DNA of 64,000 nucleotides, taken from assembly GCA_019828565.1 (NCBI GenBank), contig JAHDYR010000053.1, positions 558,001 through 622,000 of the forward strand. Direction: 5' to 3'. Below are positions 24,034-33,438 of the stretch, piece by piece. A model generated the notes under the pieces. That model made no database searches and had not been told where the DNA came from. It saw nothing but the letters and a program-made list of their open reading frames with translations. A program made the translations under genes and the position numbers. The DNA comes from Carpediemonas membranifera. Lineage: Eukaryota > Fornicata. Within the stretch, counting starts at the first letter, position 1; every line of letters starts with the position of its first letter.

Positions 24034-26727
24034 CTACCTCTCGTTGGCAGGCAGCAGCATCGTCCTGTCCCCATCGTCGATCCAAGTCACAGTCTCAAAC
24101 CAACTTTGTGCAGTCTTAGACGTCCTTGTCGACGACGTCTGGTTCTTGCTGTGGCTCGGATCGTTCACACAAGGCGGGACCAGCGCGGTCCAGAGCGAGG
24201 CCGAGTCGGTCGGCTTCGGGACTGGAATCGGCTTCGTCCTTTTCGACTTTGACTTTGACTTCGACTTGGACCGACTTGTGGCTGTCTTGCTGTGGCTCGA
24301 GGGTGACCCGAGCGGAAGGAGGTGACTCGACTCTGACTCTGACTTCTGGTAGCTCTCCGGGAGTTGAAGAGTCGGGACGGGTAGAGACGTCTCGACAGGG
24401 GATCGTTGGACAAGCCGGGTGTGGGAAACCACGCCGAGCACGATGGAGGCACTCAGCACGATGATGCCGCAGCAACAGGCGCGGCCGGCAACATAGGCGG
24501 TGACGGCGATGATGGCAGCGGTACAATACCAGCAGCCCGAGACGGGCAGGGTCGTGTTGAAGAAAGGTTGGCCCTGGATGAGGGCGGCCAACTCTGTTGG
24601 CTTGGAAGATGTGCCAGTGCAAGCTTCACCGTCATTGACATAAACTGCACTGACTTTGCCATCAAGAGCGAACGAGAGGCCGAGGGAGTCAATAATAGGT
24701 ATGCTGAGCTTCATACACACCATGTCGGTCCCTGTGCCGCCAACCACATGCCCCCTGATACTACCGTTGTTCTTTGTGCTCTTGACAAATCTGAACTTCG
24801 GCTCGAGCGCCGCCATGTTCTTGACGGTCGCAGTGACAGACGCCCAGCATCCAGTGAAATCGCCTTCATGTTTGGCGACTTGGGCGTTGATTGTAGCCCC
24901 AGTTGAGTCAATTCCCGGATAATAAATTTCATACGGGCATGCCAACCCAGGCGAGTAAAGCTTGAGCATCCCGTCGTTATACTCAACCGAGGTCTTACCA
25001 AACTTCAGCGTGACCGGCACCTCCATCAAGAAGTGAGGATTATTCTGCTGGTTGATCAAGTTCACGTGCACTACAAAGTGGCCAGAAGGGAAGGAATTCC
25101 ACTCGGCTCGGGCCCGTGGGAAGATGTAGAGGATGTCCTTGTTGACATCCATGCCCAGTGCCATGTCGATAGGCTCGCCGTCGAAAATGATGGCGAAAGC
25201 ATGGTCATCGGGTATACGTTTTTCAACAAGGCTGTATGTAACAGCAATGGGCAGTTCATACAGCACCACCTGGGGCGTGATCCAGTCATGACAGGTCGTC
25301 TGCCGGCCATAAGCCAGCGACCCTTCCAGCCCAGTACAAGCCTTGCAGCTAGCCTGGCCGACTTCCGGCTGGTACGCTCCAGTGTTGCAGTCCTGGCAGA
25401 CAATGGCACCAGTATCACTGGAGAATGACCCGGCGGGACATGGGGCGCATGAGTACAGGGTGTCTAGGAACGTACCTGGGATGCACCGGTCGGCAGTCAT
25501 CGCGTAAACAGACCCGGCCCCGTTGTCCTCGAGCACGGCAGAGGCGAAGAGCGCGTTGGGTGTTGCCAGCACAGTCTGGCCTAGCCCTGCTTTATGGCCG
25601 AGAGTCGGTGAGAAATACTGGGCGTCGCCCTCGACTTCGAGCGTGGTGTGATTGAAGGTGAAGAGGAGGAAGCCGCCAGAACCGAAGTCGCGGCCGGGAA
25701 GACCGACCATGAGCATAGAGGTGTCGTGGCAGTAGGATACAGCCTCGCCAAAGTGGTCTGCGTGGCCTGTATACGGCGGTGGGGGGGTCACGGTGAGGGC
25801 GAAGTCCCAGTATGGCGCGATGGCCGTGTCTTCGGGCGTGTACGTCGCTTTGTAGACATAAACTGCACCGCAAGCTTTCGAGGAGGTGTCGACGACGGTT
25901 TGGCCGACAAACATGAGGTCGGCGTGAATATCGACTGAGATGCCGAACAAGAGACCGCCGGGAGGGGAGATAACTTGAGTTTGGTGATATATATCAGCCT
26001 CGGTTTCCTTATTATACACGTAAACACGGCCTTCGTTGATTGAGATGCTAGTGACTATGAGCTGATCCACAGTCGGATGTAGGGCAAGCCTGTATCCAAA
26101 GTCGTCTCTCACATGCTCATTGGCCGTGATGAGCTGGCGCTGGATCCAGGTGAGGCCGTCACCGCCAAGGGTATGGATAGTAACTGCACCAAACCCGACA
26201 GAGTCAGCGGAAGAGTTTGCTGGGTGGAAGCCGAGGGCAGAGGCGGCAAGGGTGGTGTTCCTGAGTGCTACGTGAAAGCCGTAGTCTGTTGCCTCGTCCT
26301 TCTGGCGTGAGATCTGCAGGATTTGGCTCTGTGCAAATTCGTACGGCAGCCGCTGGAAAATGAACACTGCCCCGCCGCCGGTGAAGCGAGGAGCACCTAC
26401 GGCCAGCCAGTCCTGATTGAGAGACACCGAGCGGCCGAAGCGTGAGGTCTCCGTGCCTGGGACTGGATGGAGTATTTCTGGTGAGCGCCAAGAGCTCTGA
26501 ACGGCTTGAAAGACTGCAACCGCATTATTGTCTCTCGTCAGGCCGAAGTTGCCAGAAGCCCCAATGACGAGTGTACTGTTGAATGTGGCTATGGAATCGC
26601 CAAATAGGTCACCGGAGCGGCCCATTGAATCAGAAAGCTTCTGGAAGCGCAAATAGAGTGGATCGCAGTGGACTAGAATGATAAGAAGTAGCACTACAGT
26701 TAGTTGCAGTGGATGCATGAGCACCAT
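24034..26727 (-). CDS. FG-GAP repeat, Cys-rich, single-pass receptor-like protein
   Basis: 897 aa from the ATG at 26727, chosen because it starts a signal peptide (QLTVVLLLIILVHC); the frame is open 90 codons further upstream without conservation. Residues 30-400 contain FG-GAP/integrin-alpha-like blades such as GDLFGDSIATFNSTLVIGASG, FGRSVSLNQDWLAVGAPRF and FGEAVSYCHDTSMLMVGLPG. A Cys-rich ephrin-receptor/TNFR-like module follows (CIPGTFLDTLYSCAPCPAGSFSSDTGAIVCQDC). One transmembrane region lies near residue 770 (AIIAVTAYVAGRACCCGIIVLSASIVLGVV). The cytosolic tail has Lys/Ser repeats (SKSKSKSKSK). It is probably a surface protein for adhesion or sensing. The ligand is unknown. Confidence 0.85.
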   Translation of the reverse strand: MVLMHPLQLTVVLLLIILVHCDPLYLRFQKLSDSMGRSGDLFGDSIATFNSTLVIGASGNFGLTRDNNAVAVFQAVQSSWRSPEILHPVPGTETSRFGRSVSLNQDWLAVGAPRFTGGGAVFIFQRLPYEFAQSQILQISRQKDEATDYGFHVALRNTTLAASALGFHPANSSADSVGFGAVTIHTLGGDGLTWIQRQLITANEHVRDDFGYRLALHPTVDQLIVTSISINEGRVYVYNKETEADIYHQTQVISPPGGLLFGISVDIHADLMFVGQTVVDTSSKACGAVYVYKATYTPEDTAIAPYWDFALTVTPPPPYTGHADHFGEAVSYCHDTSMLMVGLPGRDFGSGGFLLFTFNHTTLEVEGDAQYFSPTLGHKAGLGQTVLATPNALFASAVLEDNGAGSVYAMTADRCIPGTFLDTLYSCAPCPAGSFSSDTGAIVCQDCNTGAYQPEVGQASCKACTGLEGSLAYGRQTTCHDWITPQVVLYELPIAVTYSLVEKRIPDDHAFAIIFDGEPIDMALGMDVNKDILYIFPRARAEWNSFPSGHFVVHVNLINQQNNPHFLMEVPVTLKFGKTSVEYNDGMLKLYSPGLACPYEIYYPGIDSTGATINAQVAKHEGDFTGCWASVTATVKNMAALEPKFRFVKSTKNNGSIRGHVVGGTGTDMVCMKLSIPIIDSLGLSFALDGKVSAVYVNDGEACTGTSSKPTELAALIQGQPFFNTTLPVSGCWYCTAAIIAVTAYVAGRACCCGIIVLSASIVLGVVSHTRLVQRSPVETSLPVPTLQLPESYQKSESESSHLLPLGSPSSHSKTATSRSKSKSKSKSKRTKPIPVPKPTDSASLWTALVPPCVNDPSHSKNQTSSTRTSKTAQSWFETVTWIDDGDRTMLLPANER

Positions 26728-27141
26728 TGTTGCAGAATTGGTGTTGTGGTGGAGAAAGCCGCACGGGCGGGTGGGGATGCCGATCAAATGTGCAAATGAT
26801 TGGTGGGAAGGCGGGGGTGAAACACCGTGCATGCCAGGCCATAGAGTCATGCCACGTGATCCTTGTGTGCTATTCGCTGAAGTCCACTCGGAAAACTTCA
26901 AACATGGAATGTTCAGGCACCCGAGAAATGGCCAGTGATGCATCCGTATCTCGTTCTTATGTCTCTCCTTGATCGTCTTCAACTTCACGGCGCTCATGAG
27001 CTAGTCGAGCTACGATCCTTACGGGCCAAGCCCTGAGTTACCTCCTCACCCCCTCTCCCATAACAACCGGCCTGTCTCGGCAGCCACCAGTAGCAATCGC
27101 CACAGTCAGCGCTGCCTGGTTTACATCCGTACATACGGCTG
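26728..27141. other. Intergenic, open upstream frame of the FG-GAP gene
   Basis: The FG-GAP frame stays open to 26997 but the encoded residues have no signal-peptide or family features. I see no other gene, RNA or repeat. Confidence 0.4.
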
Positions 27142-28014
27142 TTAAAACACCATATCATAGAGCATACTCGTGGACCAGGACCCGACCTCGACCTCCACCA
27201 TGCCGTACAACGTAACGACCGTAAAGAAGCCAGTCGTCCTTCCAGCAGCACAGCTAATGACCAAATCGTCCTTATGCCACGCTGGGAGACTTGCTTCGTG
27301 TCTGCCCACCGTCGTCCCTGCCAGGTTGACTCTCACTGGACTTTGTCGGTCAAGCAGGTTCCACACCCACAACCCCTTGGCTGTTACAGCTAAGAAGCAC
27401 TCCATCGGCCTAGTGTACGCGCGGCTTTTCATTGTGCAGAGGATTGGGCGCTTGATCAAGGGGACTCGGGTCCTTGTGAAGACGCCACCTGAGTTATCGT
27501 CGGAGATGAACAGCCGGCCATTGCTTATGATGTGTTGGTAGTCGCCTGTAAGGCTGAGATAAAAGTCGTAACCCGCGCCTTCTGCTGTGTATTTGTCCGC
27601 CACATTCGAGGCGTCCAGAGTGCTCTTGCAGATGAACCAGGTGTCGCATTTGCCACGTATGCGTCTTTGGAGTGTCCAGTCATCCTCATGTGTACTTGGG
27701 GAGACCCCTCCTTGGAGGAAGATCGCCCAGAGCATGCCGGGGGAGAGGCTAAGTATGGAAGGGACAGCAATGGAAGGAAATGGGCTTCTGGAACGTGGGA
27801 ACGTGGTTACTTGGGAGGTACTAGTTCGGCTATTGTGCTCTTGATAGCTTAGACGTAGTGGTGGCAGTTTCGTGAGCATTGCGAGCTGGGATTCATGAGA
27901 AATGGTGCCATCTGGCAGCAAACTGGTCGTGGTTCTTTCATCGGCGTTTATCTCATTGCAGATGTCAGTTTCTTCTCCAATACTTGTCATTCTTTCGTGC
28001 TTCATGAGTGACAT
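27142..28014 (-). CDS. Hypothetical protein with a possible propeller-like half
   Basis: 290 aa from the ATG at 28014. The frame extends nine codons upstream only through a GTG. No family recognised. The N-terminal half is Ser/Thr-rich. The C-terminal half has beta-rich segments such as CFLAVTAKGLWVWNLLDRQSPV and LVISCAAGRTTGFFTVVTLYG that resemble diverged WD or beta-propeller strands. No signal peptide or membrane segment is visible. It lies 100 bp downstream of another orphan on the same strand. The possibilities are an independent lineage-specific gene or a decayed propeller. Confidence 0.45.
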   Translation of the reverse strand: MSLMKHERMTSIGEETDICNEINADERTTTSLLPDGTISHESQLAMLTKLPPLRLSYQEHNSRTSTSQVTTFPRSRSPFPSIAVPSILSLSPGMLWAIFLQGGVSPSTHEDDWTLQRRIRGKCDTWFICKSTLDASNVADKYTAEGAGYDFYLSLTGDYQHIISNGRLFISDDNSGGVFTRTRVPLIKRPILCTMKSRAYTRPMECFLAVTAKGLWVWNLLDRQSPVRVNLAGTTVGRHEASLPAWHKDDLVISCAAGRTTGFFTVVTLYGMVEVEVGSWSTSMLYDMVF

Positions 28015-28113
28015 GCTGATTGTTTCCACTCTGGTCACAATATCATGACTGACTGCCCCGTAGTAATGACAATGCCCCCAGTCGGAAATGCTGTCCTCGC
28101 TCTTTCATGAGCC

Positions 28114-29677
28114 CTAGTTCGCTCTTTTATTTTCCAGCAATGACGCTTCAGGGTTAGCCCTTCTCGTTCCAGCTTCATTCCATAGATCCACCAAGGATGA
28201 TGATGGAATCAAGCCGGGACTGGAAGTTTGGCGATTGCTTGTATCTGCCACTGGACCTTGGAATGTGTCTGTGCTACCCTCGTCCTGATGGAAGGTCGGG
28301 ACTATCATTGAGATTGGATCATGCTCCCATGATTTCTGACGTGCTCGACGCATTTGAGTCAAAACTGGGGCTTGAGTCTGCGTCTGTCGCTGTGTCCACG
28401 TGGCTATGTGTGTCTGGTGTTGTGGTTGGTTGGTCGACACGCTCCTGGGTATTAATTCCAGCAAGCGGTTGGCCAGCCTCGTTACTTCGTCGTTCTTCTC
28501 GCGGCACTCCTCATTGATCATATACGTTCTCCGAGCCTTCTGGTCGAACATTGTCAGCTGGGACCGATTCCCGAGTACCTCAACCAGTGCCTCTGCATCC
28601 GTCCGAGACACGTTTGGCAGCCCATCAGCTATCCACCCGAGCAATAGCGTCCGCTCATCCTCTAGAACCTCGTACAACGCGTCCAGAAAGGTCTTGTTCT
28701 CCTTCGCATTTTCAAGGAACATGACTCCGGACCAACGCCGGAGAAACTTACTGCTGCCCAGCGAGTTGTTGTAGTCAGGCGACGATAGGATGCGGACACG
28801 ATATTCATCGTCATATCGAACTCGGGAGAGGAAGGAGAAGTGGTACCAGACCGGGATGAGGGGCGGTAGACTAGCTTGACTACTTGCCCTGGCCCAGCGT
28901 CAAAGGCCTTCTTCAACCCTTTCCGGTTATACGCCTTTGTCTCCTGTTTTTTCCCTCGGGGAAAAGGCGGACGGACTTGAACGCTGCGTCGTCGGGGTCC
29001 TCTTCCTTTGTGTGTACCTCTGCGAGATAGAAGAATCTGCTCTTCTCGTTCAGGTTGTAATCTGGTGGGGCGATTTCTATTACTGTTCTGTTGTCTGTCA
29101 TTTCTTTCGTTTGTTCTTTTCTTTTCCTCTTGAGTTCTTCTTGTACACTTGTTCCGTTCCATGGCCACTTGTCGGGGTAGACCAGGGGGCAGGGGTGTGG
29201 GCCTTCCATCGGAAGCTTGTCGCATGGAATAAGCTGCGGGAAGGAGTAGCGTTCGGTGGTGTTCCCAAAGATGGTAAACTCGACCCCGCCGTCTCTCACA
29301 GAGAAGGCGTCCATGGCACGTTCTAATGTGTTGCGGTCACCGTTAGCCCGATCAACAGCTTCAGTGTCTCTTTGGACCGGAGGCCGGAGGGACCAGATGA
29401 CTGCTCCGCTGACGCTGGTTGCGATAGCGAGACTGAACGTTAACCCATGACTACCACCTCTGCCAACTGAGCTATGAGGCCTAACATGTGATGATTCGCG
29501 TTTCCAGTCAAGTTCTGTCCACTTCCGATGAAGCGCAAGGCAGAGAATGAAGATACAAAGCCAAACAAAAGCTATAACGGTCCAACAGAAAGCTGTTTTG
29601 CAAACTTGATGCTTTGATTCAGATTTTGCACTATGTGTTTGGTTGTTAGAGCATTCTTCAGAGTGGCGAAGAAGCAT
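28114..29677 (-). CDS. Hypothetical single-pass membrane protein, frame-split (small introns or decay)
   Basis: Three overlapping frames appear to form one gene. Frame 1 (29677 to 28913) encodes a transmembrane helix (FCWTVIAFVWLCIFILCLAL) and an extracellular or luminal region with PLVYPDKWPWNGT. Frame 2 continues around 28970-28800. Frame 3, open from about 28900, holds VWYHFSFLSRVRYDDEYRVRIL and runs into the helical C-terminal part (MFLENAKENKTFLDALYEVL...) ending at 28114 beside AATAAA. A GTAAGT at about 28758 suggests an intron, but I could not find a splice set with the local 3' consensus. The gene may therefore be frameshifted. A tRNA-like stretch lies within frame 1. Function unknown. 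Confidence 0.4.
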
Positions 29678-29906
29678 TGGTTGTTCTGTTTGCTCAAATT
29701 TCGTCAGAGTCGACGTGAGTCGATCGGTTGGGGTCTTGTGGGGTCAACGCGGGTCAGACATGCTCGAGAGATGGTGATCCTCAGTGTTTCAAAGGGCTCT
29801 TCTTTGTTTGGCGTGGACATCACGAATTGCAGATGGAATTCATCCTCGCCAGAATGGCAAAGCGAGTTAATTTATGCCACGCTGACATTCAGACAGCACA
29901 GCACAG

Positions 29907-32861
29907 CTAACTGGACAATTGGGGGACTCGATGCAATATGGTGGTCTTGACACAGCCACAGAGCAGGGTCGACCCGTCCGGGGAGAAGGCGAGGCTGAAC
30001 ACCATGTTATCACACTTGATTGTATGGTAGCACTCGCGGCTCTCGGTATTCCACAGCTTGATGGTCTTGTCCAGTGACCCGGATGCGAGGACCCTGCCGT
30101 CAGTCGGTGAGAAGGCGACACAATAGACAGAATCATGGCCAGTGAGATCGCCATCGCATTCCCAGGTCTCGGCGCCCTCGTTATTGACGGTCTTCTTCCA
30201 GAGTCTGATGGTGTTGTCGCCAGACCCAGAGGCTAGCAGAGTGCTGTCCGGTGAGAAGACGACGCTGGCAACCCAACCAGTGTGTCCCTTCAGAGTCTGC
30301 ACGCGACTGCATGACTCAGCGTCCCACACATTGATTGTACAGTCCTTTGATCCAGAGACGATGAACTTGCCGTCGGGGGAGATGGCGACGGAGTTGACAT
30401 TATTGGTGTGCCCTGCCAACGTCCTGAACTTGCCGCTGTCGACGTCCCACACCCTGACCTTGTTGTCCAAGGATCCAGACACCAGCATCTTGCCGTCTTG
30501 GGAGAAGGTGAGGCTCGTAACACCAGCAGTGCACGTCTCGAAGGAAGAAATTGGCATGAGCAGCGGTACTGCCACATTCCACAACGAGATATCTCCTCTA
30601 TTGTCACTTGTCGCGATAATCTTATCTTGGAAGACGGCTATGCAGGAAACAGAAACATTCCTTGGTAGAAATACTTTTTCCTTACCGCCCTCGTCAAACA
30701 GCTTGACAGTCTCGGCAGCAGCAAGCATGGTGCCATCTGACAGGAAGGCGACGGCTCTGACCCAGAAGTCTGAAGAGCACTCAAAGCGCAGAATGGGTTC
30801 AACCCAATCTGGATCGACCACAGGCAGGGATCGAAGTTGAAGGACTGCCCGAATTCGGTCAGCCAAACCCTCGGCATTGATATCTTGTGTGTTCAACTGA
30901 AACTCGGCCAAACGTATTCGGGCGACATCCTCGAGTCTGGCTTCCGTCTCGTCGCACTGGAACACGAGCTCTTGAGACTCGCCTGAGATGGTCAAGTTGA
31001 GTGTGACAATAAATGTGCCGTCCGCTTGGACCTCCAGACGGTCGCCGAGCATGAGGGGGTGGGTGGCGAGGTCTTTGACGGAGGGGCGGGTGTCGCGCGG
31101 GAGAAGGCAGCGCTGGATAAAGTGCCGGACGGTGTGGTCTGTGACAGTGGCTAGTGATTCGGGAAGGATGCCCTGGGAGACCTTCTTGTATACCTCAATA
31201 TCATTCTCGCACTCTCTATAAGGATACTCGCCCGTGACCATCTCGAGGACGCACATCCCGAGCGAATAGACGTCGACACCTTCATCGTATGCCTTATCAT
31301 AGATCTCAGGGGCCATGAATTTGCGCGTGCCCGTCAATGTCTCGGCGTGAGTTCCCTCGAGGATGCGCGAGACCCCGAAGTCGCCGATCTTGACCTTGCC
31401 GCTGCTACTGTCGATGAAGATGTTATCGCACTTCAAGTCGCGGTGTATGATGGGCGTCGTCCGCCCGTGTATGTAGCTGAGGCCCGATAGGATCTGGCGA
31501 CTGTACTTGGCGACGTCGCTGACGCTCATGGTCCACCCGTTTTTCCTCATCTGCTTAATGTGCTGGCGCAGGGTGCCAGACATAAGCTCGGTGATGAGAA
31601 TGATGCGGTCACCATCCATCCAGCTGTCAACGTATGAGATGATGTTCTGATGGGATAGTTCAGACAGTATCTTCATCTCCCGGTGTATCCGCTCGGTCTC
31701 GCGCTCATTACTGGGGTCTTTCACCCTAACCTCACACCAGGCCAGGTCGACACAATCCTCGTGATCCCTTGCCTTGTATACTACCTTAAAGGACCCACTA
31801 CCGAGCATATCATCGGATCGGTCGAATCGAGTCGGGTTACTTGATCCGCCACGCTTCGACGAAACGGGAGGGCTTACACCATTGGCGACGATCTCAACGA
31901 GAGGCACACTCAACCCACCCGCAGGAATGGTGCCATTGTCCGTCGTCCAAGGCAAGTCGTCGTAGAATCCGTCGACCTTGTCGAGTCCATCTGCCCACTC
32001 GAACACCAACAGCACCTTGGTCGCGCCCACCGCGTAGTGCAGCAGGGGTGGGTGGTTGGCAGGTGTGGAGACCTGTCGGGACTTGAGCTGGTCCACCAGC
32101 TCTTTTTCCGAGAGATTAGCAGGTCGCACGACGAGCTTGACGAATACCTTGGCGGGCTCTCTCGCGTTCTTATAAAAGTACTTTCCACTGAAGAACATGG
32201 CGAATCCGGTGTAATTGGGACGTGGGATACTGCAAAGAGGCAGCGTTGCCCGGAATACCTCCAAATCATTGCCAGCAGAACGCTCGTCCGCGATGCTGTA
32301 GAGTCGACATAAATCGAAATCGAAGAGCTGATAGCGCTCGCCAGGATCGTCTATAGGTGCGATCACAGGAAGGGGTCTATGGTAAAGCTCCAGCCTGTGG
32401 GAGTCGGCCCTAGCGGCGTCTTTGACATGCCTTGAATCGTTAAGCGACTTAGCGAACTTGTTGATGCTCTCGTCCAGCTCGTCGATCATCGTGGCGTCGA
32501 CAGTCTGCCAGTCCTTGGGCCAGTTGTTAGCCAGACCTATGAGAGCCTCAGACGATCTCCAGACCCTATCGATGTTACGATGCGACTTTCGGTATGTGCC
32601 CAATTGACTATCGGCGATGTCTTCGATCAGCTTAACGCGGGCCGGAAAGAGGACAGCAATGTGAGATCGATAAATGGCACTGAAACGCTTGTCTCGGAGT
32701 GTTTCCTCGTACTGAATCGGGTCTTTGCGGTCCTTGGGAGGCATCCAGCCGAAGTAGTCGAAAATCCGGTCTAAACCGCTGGGTAAACAGCCAGAAAGAC
32801 ATGTTAGCAGAAGTGGAATGCCAAGAATAGACAAGATTGCACCCACAAGCTCTACAACCAT
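29907..32861 (-). CDS. Membrane-anchored WNK-type kinase with C-terminal WD40 propeller
   Basis: 984 aa from the ATG at 32861, which sits in a GAGTTTTATGG context; an upstream in-frame TTG is not needed. A hydrophobic N-terminus (VGAILSILGIPLLLTCLSG) anchors the protein. Residues about 230-310 look like an isolated kinase N-lobe (KVFVKLVVRP, HPPLLHYAVGATKVLLVFEW). The kinase domain spans about 345-605. Its loop GSGSFKVVYKA carries the lysine in the glycine loop, and beta-3 has Cys (LAWCEVRVKD), the WNK hallmark. HRDLKCDN, GDFG and MAPEIYDKAYDEGVDVYSLGMCVLEM follow. A PF2/OSR1-C-like domain comes next (FIVTLNLTISG...FQCDETEARLEDVA), and then about seven WD40 blades. WNKs sense chloride or osmotic state and activate SPAK/OSR1 kinases; whether that holds here is unknown. 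Confidence 0.9.
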   Translation of the reverse strand: MVVELVGAILSILGIPLLLTCLSGCLPSGLDRIFDYFGWMPPKDRKDPIQYEETLRDKRFSAIYRSHIAVLFPARVKLIEDIADSQLGTYRKSHRNIDRVWRSSEALIGLANNWPKDWQTVDATMIDELDESINKFAKSLNDSRHVKDAARADSHRLELYHRPLPVIAPIDDPGERYQLFDFDLCRLYSIADERSAGNDLEVFRATLPLCSIPRPNYTGFAMFFSGKYFYKNAREPAKVFVKLVVRPANLSEKELVDQLKSRQVSTPANHPPLLHYAVGATKVLLVFEWADGLDKVDGFYDDLPWTTDNGTIPAGGLSVPLVEIVANGVSPPVSSKRGGSSNPTRFDRSDDMLGSGSFKVVYKARDHEDCVDLAWCEVRVKDPSNERETERIHREMKILSELSHQNIISYVDSWMDGDRIILITELMSGTLRQHIKQMRKNGWTMSVSDVAKYSRQILSGLSYIHGRTTPIIHRDLKCDNIFIDSSSGKVKIGDFGVSRILEGTHAETLTGTRKFMAPEIYDKAYDEGVDVYSLGMCVLEMVTGEYPYRECENDIEVYKKVSQGILPESLATVTDHTVRHFIQRCLLPRDTRPSVKDLATHPLMLGDRLEVQADGTFIVTLNLTISGESQELVFQCDETEARLEDVARIRLAEFQLNTQDINAEGLADRIRAVLQLRSLPVVDPDWVEPILRFECSSDFWVRAVAFLSDGTMLAAAETVKLFDEGGKEKVFLPRNVSVSCIAVFQDKIIATSDNRGDISLWNVAVPLLMPISSFETCTAGVTSLTFSQDGKMLVSGSLDNKVRVWDVDSGKFRTLAGHTNNVNSVAISPDGKFIVSGSKDCTINVWDAESCSRVQTLKGHTGWVASVVFSPDSTLLASGSGDNTIRLWKKTVNNEGAETWECDGDLTGHDSVYCVAFSPTDGRVLASGSLDKTIKLWNTESRECYHTIKCDNMVFSLAFSPDGSTLLCGCVKTTILHRVPQLSS

Positions 32862-33255
32862 AAAACTCGCGGATTGCTGTCCTTTCGTCTGGCTCAAGAG
32901 CCTTTATTAACCGCAATCGTTTATGATTCATGTAATTACATAAATGGATTGGAGGTGGCATCCAAGGCGGCTAGCAGCCACCACTCAACTCGCCTCCTTT
33001 GATACACCGCCCCTCTGCCCAAGGAAGCTAAGGGTGAGGCATACATTTACAACCCTTGGTCCTCAACATCAAGCAACCCCTCAGCAATCGCTCCCACGCC
33101 CGCGGCCACGGCATCGGCGTCCACGTTTCGACTCGCGTCCCGAGCCCACATGCGCGCTATCCGCAAAGACCCTCCCCAGCATCCTCTACCGGCCGAGTCA
33201 TCGCTACCAGACGACGCGACACAAGCCGCACGTCACATTTCTTTGAGTTTTCCCC
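32862..33255. other. Intergenic, no feature seen
   Basis: About 390 bp between the WNK-WD40 start and the 93-bp repeat. It probably includes the original 3' flank of CWC25. No gene recognised. Confidence 0.4.
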
Positions 33256-33348
33256 TCACCGCTTCAGCAGGGCGGCCATCTTGGCAAGGGGGTCATCCTT
33301 GGCTAGCCGCTTCACGCCTTTGGACGATGGCCGGGCTGGCTTCTTCTT
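33256..33348 (-). repeat. 93-bp direct repeat, left copy (CWC25 3' end fragment)
   Basis: Base-for-base match to 36369-36461. It encodes the last 30 codons and stop of CWC25 (ending LAKDDPLAKMAALLKR). The two copies bracket the inserted WNK block, like an unusually long target duplication. Confidence 0.85.
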
Positions 33349-33438
33349 GTTCGACAGACCCCCGACCGGAATCAGATGGATCCCACCGTTCATGCAGAAA
33401 GAGCGGGTCATTTATTTCAGGGATACAACAGACATTAG

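Noticed and set aside
24640-25870. CATAAACTGCA copies at about 24645 and 25856
   Set aside because: They lie inside the FG-GAP gene, where the minus strand encodes AVYVND and AVYVYK. The match is explained by coding.
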